64,000 nucleotides of DNA from Petrosia ficiformis (taxonomy: Eukaryota; Porifera; Demospongiae; Haplosclerida; Petrosiidae): the NCBI GenBank assembly GCA_947044365.1, contig OX345636.1, positions 39,908,191-39,972,190 on the forward strand, in the 5' to 3' direction. The position numbers and the translations under genes are program-made. Of the stretch, positions 12,601 through 24,490 are shown piece by piece; position 1 is the stretch's first letter, and every line of letters begins with the position of its first letter. Under the pieces are notes generated by a model, which was not told the origin of the DNA, made no database searches, and worked only from the letters and a program-made list of their open reading frames with translations.

Positions 12601-13371
12601 ACACACATTCAAGGTGATACTAAAGGAATACTCTAAAAAGCTAATATTATTATTATTATACATAATTAATGAGAACTGACCAGCATCTGAAGTAGGACAT
12701 CTCTCACATCACATATATCCACATTTTAGACAGGTATAGCTGATATTAAAAGAAATAAAAATGCAAATATTACTTTATTAGAGAAGGAACATGTATATAT
12801 AAGAATATTAATACTACAACTCAGAAAATATCTTTTATTAAACTAGATGTTCCTAGAACACATACAATATGCAATAATGCATTAGCTTAGTCACTACAGA
12901 ACAAGAGAATATCTTCATTTTTAGTAGTGATGCACCAATAAGATATTTTACCCTTATACTAATAAACCGATAACTACTTCAGACATGTACCAATAACCGA
13001 TACCAATTACTGACCCAATTATTCATACTTTTTACACTCTACACATCTTAATAACATGTTACTATAAATAATTATTATGAAGGGCATAACTGACTGCAAA
13101 ATCGTAGACTATTCTAAACAGATAATAAGAAAGCAGAGGAATTGTGGATATAGTTGACTGCATTGGCACCTTCAAGGTATGCAGACGTTCTTCTATCACT
13201 AATTCACAACTTTTAGAAGATCTATGAACTATTAGAGAGTCCTTTACCAATATTTGTTTTGTTTCATAGTCAGACAGATAGACAGACAGATGGACAGATC
13301 CAATCACTTAACCCCCTGCACAGAATACTGCATGGTGTAACTACCATACCAAGTGTTTATGAATTAGTAAT

Positions 13372-13507
13372 GGTACATGTATCTCCCTGTCTGGAACATA
13401 ACACACCTGAGGCTGTGATATAATTGGTCAATGGCGTAGCCCAAGACCAATTAACTCAAGAGTCTTATATTCCCATAACTACCTCCAGACAGGGAGGTAT
13501 CTGTACC
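13372..13507. mobile_element. Short inverted-repeat element (136 bp)
   Basis: The left end GGTACATGTATCTCCCTGTC matches, with a few mismatches, the complement of the right end, which reads GGTACAGATACCTCCCTGTC. A related left half lies at about 21962 in the duplicate copy. No coding sequence. Confidence 0.6.
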
Positions 13508-13509
13508 TG

Positions 13510-14648
13510 ATGATCATTAACACTTCTCAAAGGAATGTAATTAAGGTTTTCTTATACAAAGAGTCTTTATAAATGATGACATCGAGGAGACTGGCTAAAA
13601 ACATACATTTAGTCCCCTTAAATTATTTATATAATAAACACCTGAAGCTTGATACAGGTATCCTTTTATGTAAACTATAAAGAGGTTATGGACATATAAC
13701 TCCCTCCAGTATATCAAAGGTTACTATGGCAATTGTCTATGCACCATTGTATAACCATGTATATCTAAAATGTGAGCATATCAGGGTAGAAAAGTAGTTC
13801 GGTTATTTATCATTACGATTGCCAAATAACAGGCTGAAAATTCTAGTTTAGTCATATCGTGCTGTTACTAGGCAAGCAAATTAACCATTACAAAACAATG
13901 TGATTGTGAGATTCTGTTGTTTGTTGATAACAGGTACTGTATGAAATATGATATATAACAAGTGGACTTCACATAATTGTTTGTAATACATTGAAATATT
14001 CACATATACATGTATATATAAGTATGTAGTATTCCCTACTTTGAAGAATTATGAGTGAGCTAATAGATTAAGCTCATTTAAGTAGGAATTTTTGTGTTGT
14101 TTGTTTATCATCTTACCACTTTCGAGTTTGAGTGTGAAATATTACTTGATATACAATGAAAGTGTATTTTAATAGGAATGTTATTATACTAACCACTTCC
14201 ATATAAACAGCCCTACATAAGTGTAGTTTCTTAGAGTTTACTTTTAAACTGTAGCTGTTATTACATGTATATAGAGTTGTTATGTCGAAGTGATTAGTAT
14301 AGTTTTGTTGCTGAGATACCATCCCACTTGTGTACTTTTTCAATTTAATATCTCTACATGTTCTTTCATGTTTTTTAAAAAAATATTCTGTTTATGATCA
14401 GTCAATTTTAAGTGGAACCTGTTATAACAATCAGCCGGTTATCTGTTAACTATGCATGTTTTAATGCTTTTCTAAATAAAAAGAACAGTGTTGCCAAACC
14501 ATTGACACGGAGCAGAGTAGGTTATATTAAATATTAATGTGAAGTAAATGTACTGTTCTATGCTTTCTACTTTTAATGGTTAAAACAGGCTTACAACATT
14601 TTGTTACAAAGGAATGCCCACAAGGACATTTTAATTTTCTAACATTTA
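13510..14648. other. Non-genic DNA
   Basis: No gene, RNA or clear repeat seen. Confidence 0.4.
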
Positions 14649-14649
14649 C

Positions 14650-15068
14650 CACACTATAAAATATCTAAATAATGAATACAGTGCGCACTTTTGCGCACTG
14701 AACTTTAATAATAACAGGAGTGGTATTAAGGCCACGCCCCCATAACACAGAACACGTGTAATGGAATGATGGCAGGTAAGTAGTAACTTTATTTTAGTTT
14801 GGTTTTGTCCCTTAACACATTTCGCAGTCATCCTGATACAGAGCAGGATCTGATCTTATTATGAAGGGCTTATGGTGAGCACCAATGCTCACCATAACCC
14901 CTTTCCTTATTTCCCACCCTGCTACATGTACATGTATGTGAAAATCAATTCAACATTGAAATAAACTATTAAAAAGCGATGAAAATAAATAATTTAGTAC
15001 TTCTGTATTCCTGACATAGGACAGGTGGATAAGTCAACGCTACCACTTTGGTAACTCTCTTATATTGA
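14650..15068. repeat. Dispersed repeat, copy 2 (pair with 6728-7149)
   Basis: See the partner for shared words. It contains the same hairpin at 14872-14895. Here it sits directly beside the start of the large duplication (15075). In the other locus the two pieces are 2.5 kb apart. Confidence 0.9.
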
Positions 15069-15748
15069 TCGATATATGCAGCCATATGTAAGTGCAGTAT
15101 ATGTAATAATGTTACAGTTACTTATGTGAGTCACACAATTATATATAATAATAAGTATTTTGTCAAGCACTTATATTTAAATGCTCTCTATTCAGTGATA
15201 TTGTACAAGTAGCTGACAAAATCAAATATCCAGGAAGAACAAATATTGAATTCAATTTACGTAGTTAGCTTCCTGTGCTAAATAGCTGAACAACGATCAT
15301 TTAAATATAAGCATTTGACAAAACCTTTATTTGGCAAATGACTGATTTTTGCATCCATGGCCCCATAAATGTCTTTAGCTTAAGTTATACCTAAAACGTT
15401 ATACATCACTTCAAAATCACTAACTACAAGTCTTACAAGGAATATAATATAATGAGGTTAGTTATGATGCTCATTGCAGGGATTCATGAACACACACTAA
15501 TAGCATTATCACTAATTATTGGATGTCCATCAAATCTACATTGTAAAACATGTCATATTTAATATTAATGTTAATTAGCCACCGACAAAAGAGTAGAAGT
15601 CTATAATAGTATATACTTGCCTTAGAAACAGCATGATACTTTAAAAGCCAAATAAAAGTATTTGGCAATATTGGTAGCTTCAAGCTAATTTATATGTGGG
15701 TATGAAATTATTGATGTTAAATTAAATTGATGTTAAATTAATAATTCC

Positions 15749-15825
15749 TAACGAAAGCATAGATTTTACATTTATGGCTTTCTTAACAACTCTTCTCTCC
15801 AACAAATGAAATTAGAATCTTAATT
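15749..15825. repeat. Short dispersed repeat, related to 31247-31323
   Basis: Shares ATGGCTTTCTTAACAACT and the following CC-AAC-rich and TTAGAATCT words with 31247-31323 on the same strand. Too short to classify. Confidence 0.4.
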
Positions 15826-16163
15826 AGGGACAATTATAGAGCTGAAAAGAGTTAGTTATTACATATGCTATGCCCATACATTTTCCTTGAAAACTAATTT
15901 TGGATGAAAGGAAAACACTCAGTTTGATTATGGGGTGTAAGGGTTAAATTAGTGAACTTATCGAAGATTCTTTATTCCTTCAGGCTACCCGAACATTCAA
16001 ATATGAAAAATCAACATTTGTTTATGCCCTAATTATAACTATACGGTAGTAAAAGAGGATATGTAAATTAGAATAGAATACAGTATGCATTACATATAGA
16101 CATATGCATTAGACACATTAGGTTAGGCTCACTAACTCATATATGTTATTGCCATATAACATA

Positions 16164-16180
16164 GATATATATATATATAT

Positions 16181-16230
<50 letters not shown>

Positions 16231-16275
16231 TATATATTATATATATATATATATAATTATATATATATACATATA
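16164..16275. repeat. (AT)n tract
   Basis: Long alternating AT run, interrupted near 16182-16192, 16222 and 16255, which could extrude as a cruciform. Confidence 0.95.
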
Positions 16276-16449
16276 TAAATTATGTATATTATATACAGTA
16301 AGTAACAATATTATATGATGTCAAGTCTTGTCTGCTGTTATTGTAGCATCTCCTGTCTTTATATCAATCCATTATCAGAATGTAAATGTAACATCTGCTG
16401 TTGTGAAGAGATCTACACTCCTGAATTACTTTTTATAGCTCTGAATGCT

Positions 16450-16550
16450 AAAACCCGTAGTTATTGAATAAACCAAAGGTAGGCCAATCAAATTAGCATT
16501 ATGCTAATTTGATTGGCCTACCATTGGTTTATTCAATAACTACGGGTTTT
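16450..16550. repeat. 101-bp near-perfect palindrome
   Basis: The left arm (16450-16499) starts AAAACCCGTAGTTATTGAAT. The right arm (16501-16550) is its reverse complement at 49 of 50 positions, with a single central T. The paralogous site in copy 1 (about 10133-10180) has only the right-arm sequence once. Confidence 0.95.
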
Positions 16551-16620
16551 ATTTATAAAGCAAGTATACGTGTATATGGAATTGTAGACCTTCTATTTTT
16601 TTGTTGGTGGCTATTTAAAA

Positions 16621-18847
16621 TAAGGCTGGGACGAAATTAATAAATGAATTCAAAGCTTCGTTAAAAAATACTTCGAAGGCTTCGAAGCTTCGCCCACTTT
16701 ACCCACAAACACTACCTTCACAATTTTGTGGTTAGTTATGTAAACAATTATTATTATAATTAGTTTTTTCTAAATTTGAAATAAAATGTGCATGCTGTTC
16801 AATGTAGCATGTCTTATTATTATATATGTAAAGTTGTAAACAGAATAAATAAAGTGTTTGTGTTCAATCTGTTATATAAAGTACAATATTTACTTGAGCT
16901 CAGAAATATTCTTATTTAAAAAAATCAATGCATCTACATTACTAGGTTTAAGGCAGCTTTGCAGCTGTGTTACAGCCTGTCCTGCTGTTGAGAAAACACG
17001 CTCAGATGAAGTAAATGTAGCTGGAATGTTGAGAACAGTTTTAGCTAGTTTACTTAAGAGAGGAAATCTAGCAGTATTGTCTTTCCACCAGATATGAGGG
17101 TAGCAATTTCGAGGAGCTGGGCTCTCTGCTTAAAAAGGTTTCTATTTCATCTTTAGGTGTAAGTACACTTGATGTTGATTCAGGGCCTAGTAAACAATCA
17201 AGTGCCGTTAACTTTAGTTTCTTAGATTGTAGTTGTTCATCACTAACATCAGCTTTATCCTGCTCTTCAACCACAAACTTCTCCATTCTTGTAATCAGCT
17301 CTTCTTTCACATCTTCTCTACCTTCATCATCAAGAAATTTCAGCTGTTTAAACGTAGGATCAACAGCAGAACACAAAACTAATATAATGCCACTGTTAAG
17401 ATCATCAAAATTCCATCTTCTCTTAATTTCTTCACAAACTTTCTTTTTAAATTGACGCACTTCAGGCAAATCTTCACAGGTACAGGTTAATTTCTCCACA
17501 AGTCCATCAACTGTAGGTAAAACGCAAAATAACGATGGGCTTTCTTTATAGCTGAAGAAAGTGGTGGCAACATCAAACGGTTCAAGAACCTTCACTAGCT
17601 CTGATGCAATATTCCACTGCTCAGTCATTAAGTCCAGAAACTGGTCACCTCGTTTTGTAACACTGTCATCAGACAGCACTGCAGTAACTGACTAACGAAG
17701 TTTGAACAGACGATCAAGCATATAGTATGACAAATTCCACCTTGTTACACAGTCCTTAATAAGCTTCTTCCCTTCTTTATTCATTTGTGATTGCTTCTCC
17801 TTCAGTGACTCAGAAGACACAACACTGTGGTGAAAACGACTAACCAATTTTCGAGCAGCAGCAAGGAGTCTACTGATAACTGGTAGCTCGAACCCAGACT
17901 TTAGACACAGCTGAAGAGTATGAGCTGCACAGTTTAAGCTTTCCCACCCTCGTTCTGATTCTAAAATATCTAATGAACACATAATATTGGCAGCTTGATC
18001 ATGAAGGAAATAGGATACCTTATTGGAAATTCTGAAGTTGTCACAAATCTCTTTCACTTTGGTTCCAATTTCTGTTCCAGTGTGATGTTCTGGAAAGGCT
18101 GAAGTTTGCAAAACAAAGGATTGTATTTTCCAGTCTTTGTCAAAGTAGTGTGCAGTAACACCTCCGTTGCTACACTAGTCCAAATATCAGTTGTCAATGC
18201 AACACTTTCCGCCTCTTTGTCTAACTTCTCCTTCAATTTCTCTATAGACAACGAATGCTTATGCTTTAACAATGTACCGATGTGCTTCCTACTGGGTACA
18301 GTGTATCCCGGCTCTACATACTTCATCAAATCTTGAAAACCTTGTCCTTCCACTACCCTCACTGGCCTAAGGTCAAGTGCGATCATCATCAGAATCTTAT
18401 CGGTGATAACTTTTCCCTTCGCTTCTGAACAGTAATGTGATTTCACTACTGCATCTAGTGTACCTTGCTTTGATGACCTCTCTTCTCCTTTACTCTGCGC
18501 TTTTGGTTTGTAAGTCAAAGGATGCTTAGATACTAAATGGTTTCGAAGGTTTGTTGTCCCTCCTCGATAGGCAACTGTCTTTTAACACAATTTACGCTCC
18601 ACTTTCGTCGGATCAGAAACATGAAACATTTTTAAATCATTTCCAAACGTCTGAGCAAACTGTTGAAGATTCTCCTGGGGTAGCCATACTAAACTTGCAA
18701 GGAAAATAACACTTGAGGTTAAGTGGGTGTGTCTCGAGTCAATGCGCATGCGTAAAACCAAGACGAAGCTTCGAAGCTAAAGTGCAACCTCAAATTTTTT
18801 CATTGCATTCGAAGCTTCGTAAAATTCGAATATTCTTCCCAGCCTTA
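16621..18847 (-). mobile_element. hAT DNA transposon, 2.2 kb, with 8-bp target duplication
   Basis: The termini are TAAGGCTGGGACGAA at the left and TTCTTCCCAGCCTTA at the right, inverted with one mismatch. Subterminal regions are full of CTTCGAAG / GAAGCTTCG words. The element is bracketed by ATTTAAAA at 16613-16620 and 18848-18855. The paralogous copy 1 site near 10240 has a single ATTTAAAA followed by TTTCC, that is, the empty site. The element carries a broken transposase on the minus strand. Confidence 0.95.
16890..18687 (-). pseudogene. hAT-family transposase with BED zinc finger (broken)
   Basis: The product would have bound the element ends and cut and pasted it. Reading from 18687 down: an ATG, a BED-type zinc finger (CSDVWK near 18640, TTNLRNHLVSKH near 18530), a spacer, the RNase H-like catalytic core (VALTTDIWTS, HDQAANIMCSLD, NCAAHTLQLCLK, TRWNLSYYML), then AVDPTFKQLKFLDDE, and a C-terminal hATC dimerisation domain (IWWKDNTARFPLLSKLAK, TSSERVFSTAG) ending at a stop at 16890-16892. 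Lesions are a TGA just after VWK, a TAA at the second zinc ligand region of the BED finger, a frameshift near 18105, a TAG at 17692-17694 and a frameshift near 17097. The copy is inactive, but all domains are still present, so it is fairly recent. ZBED-like hAT proteins are its closest recognisable kin. Confidence 0.93.
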
Positions 18848-19640
18848 ATTTAAAATTTCCGGTGATATTATATACAATGTTTCCCCCAGGATAAATATTA
18901 AAGGTGAGGATTGCATCAGTGGTATCTGATATTTGGTTTTTCAACATAAACTTTAAAATTAAAGGATGGGGGAGCAAGACTAAAGGGTAGGGGGAGCGGC
19001 ATTGAACAACCTTTTGGGGGAGACACTGATGGATTCCCAATAATTGGTGATAATAGTACAAATTAATCACATACATGTACATGTATATGCTATTTGGTAT
19101 ATTCCTGAATGCATGCAGTGACCAACATAAACAACTACGTTATACTAACCAATAAATTAGTGTTTTTGCTATGATGAAGTAATAGCTTTAGGTATAACCA
19201 CAAAAACTTGGAATAACATATAATATACATATATACATATACATGTATATACATATGTTTCAAAAAATATATTTATATTTATATTAATATATAGTATACA
19301 TGTATACCATAGCTAACAGGTACAAGTTATCGACAGGTGTTATATACATGATATACACCTAACCACAGGTGAATATGAAACCACAGGGCTGATATAAGAC
19401 CTACATGTATAATAATAGATTGCATCAGGCTCAGCATGTGCAGTCAAGTTGCAATTTGAAAAATAGAAAAAGAAGTTGGAGAAAAAGAGGAAAAGGCACA
19501 TACATAGATGTCCCCAAGAAAGGCAGCATAAAACAACAATCTAATTATACAACACAGTGCCAACCAAAAGATTGTTTGTCGAGACTGAAAAACAAGGTAC
19601 ACTATGCAGGAGATGTCACCATCATACAATATATTGTATA

Positions 19641-19799
19641 TAGTATGCTAATAGGTCCTGAATATAGAATCCTTGTTTTGTGTCCTCGGATGTGGTATAG
19701 CCCTCGCAGGCTTGGCCTGTATCACATTCTTAGACACAAAACTCAGGTCGTGTATTTTGTATATACATGTACATGTAGGACCTATTAATTAGCATACTA
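19641..19799. mobile_element. Small inverted-repeat element (159 bp)
   Basis: The left end TAGTATGCTAATAGGTCCTG is matched by the complement of the right end, which reads TAGTATGCTAATTAATAGGT. It is absent from copy 1 of the duplication. No coding sequence, family unknown. Confidence 0.6.
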
Positions 19800-19839
19800 T
19801 ATAATATACATTATATAATATATATATATATATATATAT

Positions 19840-20216
19840 AGGGCTGCAACGAATATTCACTCCGTTCGGATATTCGCTCGTTATTTTGGTATTCGAATGT
19901 GCATTCGCATATTCATTTAATGTTTGCGCATGCGCAGAAACTGAACACGTGAAATTACAATTGTAACAAAATGGCCACAGAGATGTTTCATGTTACCGGC
20001 TTTCTACACCAGTAGAGTACTGAATGAATGGTTTAAACAACTTTGGCAGTTGTTATAAACATCAACAGCAAGTAATAGCAAAATGGTGAGCTAATATTTG
20101 ATCACTAGAAAGGAGTTATGACAAAATCTCTCTGAAAGCAAGCAAATATTCTGATATTCGTTTGTTAAACTAAGTGAATATCCAGATACCAAAAACTACT
20201 ATTCGTTGCAGCCCTA
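19840..20216. mobile_element. hAT-like MITE (copy 2)
   Basis: AGGGCTGCAACGAATATTC at the left and ACTATTCGTTGCAGCCCT at the right. The ends are better preserved than in the sister at 10904-11282. It includes GTTTGCGCATGCG and GAACACGTGAAATTA inside, and no transposase. Confidence 0.75.
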
Positions 20217-20453
20217 ATATATCAGAGAGTACGGTAGTATGTACTATGTAGGGATGGCACCAAAAAAAATGGCTGCCTATGCAAGTGATGAGCTGAAATT
20301 TCTGGTAATATATACAGATCAGTTTTAATACACATATACCTATTCATATCTAGTGTTTTTATGACTACCAACACCTTCTAGATGGCCAAAAATTGTCGTT
20401 AAGGTACAGAACCGGCGAGTGGCAAAACTGGCAAAATCTTCAACATATTATTA

Positions 20454-20763
20454 AAGAATAATAAAAAAACATTTTCAATAAAAATGAAAGCAGATGTAGG
20501 GACATCAAAATCCAAAAAGCATGTGAACAAGATTGGGAAGCTAACATAAGATCCAAAATTAAACAAACCACTTCCATATAACCCTACATACCTGTAAGTA
20601 CTACACTACTATACAGCAAAAAACAAAGAGCTGCACTTATGTAGGGTTATATGGAAGTGGTTTGTTTAATTCTGGGTCCCGCCTAACCTTGTTCGCATGC
20701 TTTTTGGGTTTTGACATCCCTACATCTTCTTTCATTTTATTGGAAATGTTTTTATTATTCTTG
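20454..20763. mobile_element. Foldback element, arms about 130 bp
   Basis: The left arm starts AAAGAATAATAAAAAAACAT and includes AGATGTAGGGACATC. The right arm runs GATGTCCCTA-like to TTTTTATTATTCTTG and is its inverted copy. The innermost 32 bp of each arm (near 20570-20600 and 20638-20670; CAAACCACTTCCATATAACC) pair perfectly around a spacer of about 40 bp. It is absent from copy 1. A diverged relative lies at 29961-30209. Confidence 0.85.
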
Positions 20764-21508
20764 TATCCAGAATCCCATATGATCTCATAACTGTAACTTT
20801 ATCCAACCAAACCTAACTTAATTGAATCATTGTGTAGCCAAGCAATTATTTGGTAATTAAAAAACAAATAGATTTTCCTTCTAGTATAAGTGGCATACAT
20901 TATATGTTATGGTATTGGCATGCACGAAACCATAATATCTACATCTATTTACACTACTTTAAATTACCAATAAATGATTAAGTACAGAGCTTCAATATTT
21001 ACTGACCCTTATCATGTGGACAGGGTTAGCATTGTAACCAATTATTATAGCAATTTCTAATGTAAACTACACAAGTAGTTCGTTCATTCCTTATGACATC
21101 CATCTACAATTTCTTCATCCATCCATCCATCCATCTATCTACCTATCCATCTATTCATCTATCTATCTATACACATATTCAAAGTGATACTACAGGAATG
21201 CTCTAATAAGCTAATATTAGCATTAATTAATGAGAACTGACCAGCATCCAAAATGAAATGAAGTAGAACATCTCTCACATCTCTTATTCGTATACTTTAG
21301 ATTTTAGTCAAGCATACCTGATATTAAAAAAAATATGGATGCAAATATCAATTTTTTTATTGAGAAGGAACATGTACTCAATGTATATAAGTATAATAAT
21401 ACTACAAATCGGAAGGATCTTTTATTAAACTAGTTGTTCCTAGAACACATACCCTATGCATTACTGCATAATATTAGTTTAGTCACTACAGAACAAGAGA
21501 ATACAGTA

Positions 21509-21614
21509 GTGATACACCGATAAGATATTTTACCTTATTCCAATAAACTGATAATTACTATAGACATGTACCGTTAACAGATACCAATTACTGATCCAAT
21601 TATTGGTGCATCAT
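21509..21614. mobile_element. Short MITE (about 105 bp)
   Basis: Runs from GTGATACACCGATAAGATAT to CCAATTATTGGTGCATCA, which are inverted termini. The copy 1 relative at 12926-13022 starts GTGATGCACCAATAAGATAT. No coding sequence. Confidence 0.5.
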
Positions 21615-22049
21615 CTCGCCATCTTAACAACATGATACTATATATAATTATTATGAAGGGCATGACTGACCACAAAATGGTGGACTATTCAAAACAGATA
21701 ATAAGAAGGCAGAGTAATTGAGGATACAGTGGACTGCATTAGCCCCTTCAAGGTATGCAGACGTTCTTCTATAACTAATTTAGAGCTTTTCAATAATATT
21801 TAGAAGATCTATGAACTATTAGAAAGTCCTTTACCTATGTGTTTTTGTTCATAATCAGAAAGATAAGCAGACAAACAGACGGACAGAACTAATCACTTAA
21901 CCCCCTGCACAGAATACTGCATAGTGTAACTACCATACCAAGCGTTTATGAATAAGTAATGATATCTCCCTGTCTGGAGCATATAACACCTGAGGCTGTG
22001 ATATAATTGATCAATGGTGTAGCCCAAGACCAATTAACTCAAGAATGTT

Positions 22050-24190
22050 AATTGCATTTTTTTCACAAATTTTAATCACCAGGTATACATTGTAAATCAG
22101 ATATCTCCCTGTGTGAATGTGGTTATGAGCATTATACATGTAACTCCTGCAAGATAATTGGTTGAGGGCTGTAGTACTGGCTTCAAAAGTGTTATGCGCT
22201 TGTAAGTCTTTGCTGATCATGTTCATGAGTATTGTCTTTCTCTTACAATATTATTAAGCATTCCAGTGTTAATTACAATTATTATCATATACATGTATTA
22301 TGATTCCAACCAGCACTTTCCTTCCAACAGGGAGAATAATCGGACTGTTTAAGATTTGAAGCAACAAAGTGACACGTGTCAAAGGCACAAACGCACAAGC
22401 AAAATTTGAGCTTTCCTTCTAGTCCGATTAATTATTAAAAATTGCGTACAATCATAAATGAAATTTCTGCAGTGGTTTTCACTCATAGTGCTTGAAGCTT
22501 GAAGATATCACCTCAACACATGTAGACCAGATTTCACTCTGCATCCAATTGGAATGGTACTTACATAATGTAAATCATTGTGATGGTTCAAAAAATATTA
22601 TTTATCAGGTATATTAACTAATAATATGAAGATGTGTGCCAGTCTCGCCACTCGCCGGCTGTTTATTTTATAAACGATCTAAAATGTACTGTTTGTTGTA
22701 ACACATTTGAAAGCAAAAGGGACGCCAGTATCAAGACAATCTATATAATCAGCAAATGTTTATATACTACATGTAGTATTAATACTTGTCAGTAGCCTAT
22801 GTTTTAACACCAGACACTTGGGGGCAGTGTGACTTATTGACTAACACTCTCTTTCTTTGTGCCGTCCCTACATGTACATTGTACATAGAGAGTACTACTG
22901 TAATCTCTGATAATGATAAAATAAATGAAGATTGTATAACAGTATGTTACAAGAAGCTTATGAGCACTGCAAAGCAGTTCGAAGAAGCATCAAACTGCAC
23001 TAACTAACTGTTGTCGAATCACACTTTCAGTAAAAATCCAAATATCTGGTCAAAAGACCAGGTTTAAGATAAGTGTTCCAGCTTGTGGGAAAGTGTGTGG
23101 GCAATTATTAAAATCACAGTCAAGAAAAGAAACAAACTCGAACAGTCAAGCCACAGTAGAGATCAAAAGAACCAATGCACAAATACTTCAAACTAACTGG
23201 AGTTCTACAAGCCAAGATAAAACTTAAGATGAAAGCTTGAATACCATGCAGTTTCAAATCCTGCTCCAGGTAACAAACTAATCATCATGTGCTTAATTCA
23301 TTAGAGATATTGCTTTTGTCATTGTCTATTAATAGTCCTTTTGTACACCATGCAAGTACTTTGACTCTTTTATTAGTGAGCTTGGTAGCACTTATACTTT
23401 GCTGACTATATTATTATCGCTTCTGTCTAGAAAAAGTGGGGGGTATAATGTACCCCCCACTTCTACTCATATTATCAGACACAAGATTAATAATTTTTAT
23501 TTTTATTTTAATAAACACTTATCACGCCTACTTAAATCACATGCACGTGGTTTATAAGTGATGGTATATACTGGAGTTTGAAGCTCTTTTACACTGCTTT
23601 CATAAGCTCCTAACGTTACTGATATTTAGCCCTGTCCCAATATAAAAGCAGCGGCGAAAGGTCTGCTCGCCAGATTAACTGATATTCATAAATATTCGAT
23701 GCACACATGCACAATGCATACAGTACAGTTACATGCATACATGTGTATACATGCATTACCTAATTTACATACATACATTTATCCACACATCACAAGAATT
23801 ATTAATGATTGTAGAAATGATTTATAAATGTGTACTATATATATATATGATTTCGAACCACTGGCCTTCACCCTATTCAAGTGTTTCAGCACTGATCATC
23901 ATTGTCTATGTACAGTAGTAGCCACGGTTTCCAATATTCCAGTCTTGCGATTTCTTAATCCCACATGTACAGAATTGTTGATTGGTGAATGAGAATTTCA
24001 TCGAATAAATAGGAGAATACGGTACTTAACTAGTCTCACTTCGGCGCGGCGACGTACGTGCAAACTGTCATGTGACGTAAACGAACTGTTTGCGATATGT
24101 CTGCCGCATTCGCAAAGAAATAATTAATTAGCCACACCTTTATGAAAATTAATTAATAATGGTAGAAGCCGAATAAATGAATGCACTAAA
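22050..24190. other. Non-genic or unrecognised DNA
   Basis: No gene recognised. It contains the hairpin at 23435-23461. The stretch 24035-24110 is unusually CpG-rich for this window (GGCGCGGCGACGTACGTGC, then TGTGACGTAAACG), so it could be a promoter, but no adjoining coding exon was identified. Confidence 0.35.
23435..23461. repeat. G-run/C-run hairpin
   Basis: AGTGGGGGGTA, loop TAATG, TACCCCCCACT. The 11-bp arms pair perfectly. Confidence 0.9.
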
Positions 24191-24203
24191 GTGCAGAACC
24201 CTC

Positions 24204-24490
24204 GCTAGCTACTGCTAAACAGCATGGCTTTAGAACAAATAACATTGCAACAGCTAGGAACACACCATTCGTATCAACATGAATATACAAATTATGGGGA
24301 TAGCATGGCCATCAGATCTCTTGAGAACTAGCGAACTTCTGCTAAACAGCATGGCTTTAGAACAACTTTGCCGAAGTAACATATTGCAACAGCCAGGAAC
24401 ACACCATTCGTATCAACACTAAGAAGTCAGTAGTACATCATGAATATGCAAATTTAGGAATAGCATGGCCATCAGATCTCTTGAGAACTA
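24204..24490. repeat. Tandem duplication, two units of about 135-155 bp
   Basis: CTGCTAAACAGCATGGCTTT and ATAGCATGGCCATCAGATCT each occur twice (about 24211 and 24341; 24299 and 24459). The second unit carries extra bases such as CTTTGCCGAAGTAAC and CTAAGAAGTCAGTAGTACAT. Confidence 0.85.

Larger units (their letters stand above)
9642..13462. repeat. Segmental duplication, copy 1
   Basis: Collinear with 15075-22045, from TATGCAGCCATATGTAAGT at the left to CCAATTAACTCAAGA at the right. Shared landmarks are TGTTTCCCCCAGGATAAATA (10268 and 18877), the AGGGCTGCAACGAATATT element (10904 and 19840), the ATCC/ATCT microsatellite (12540 and 21120) and the GCAGACGTTCTTCTAT word (13180 and 21757). Copy 1 is the shorter one (3.8 kb) and lacks several insertions seen in copy 2, so it serves as the empty-site reference. 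Confidence 0.9.
15075..22045. repeat. Segmental duplication, copy 2 (expanded by insertions)
   Basis: Collinear with 9642-13462 but 7.0 kb long. Extra material relative to copy 1 includes about 15320-16060 (unassigned), an AT tract (16164-16270), the second arm of a palindrome (16450-16550), a hAT element (16621-18847), about 19390-19835 with a small inverted-repeat element, and a foldback element (20454-20763). Confidence 0.88.

Noticed and set aside
16858..17097. Plus-strand 79-codon frame
   Set aside because: It is the antisense shadow of the hATC domain of the broken transposase.
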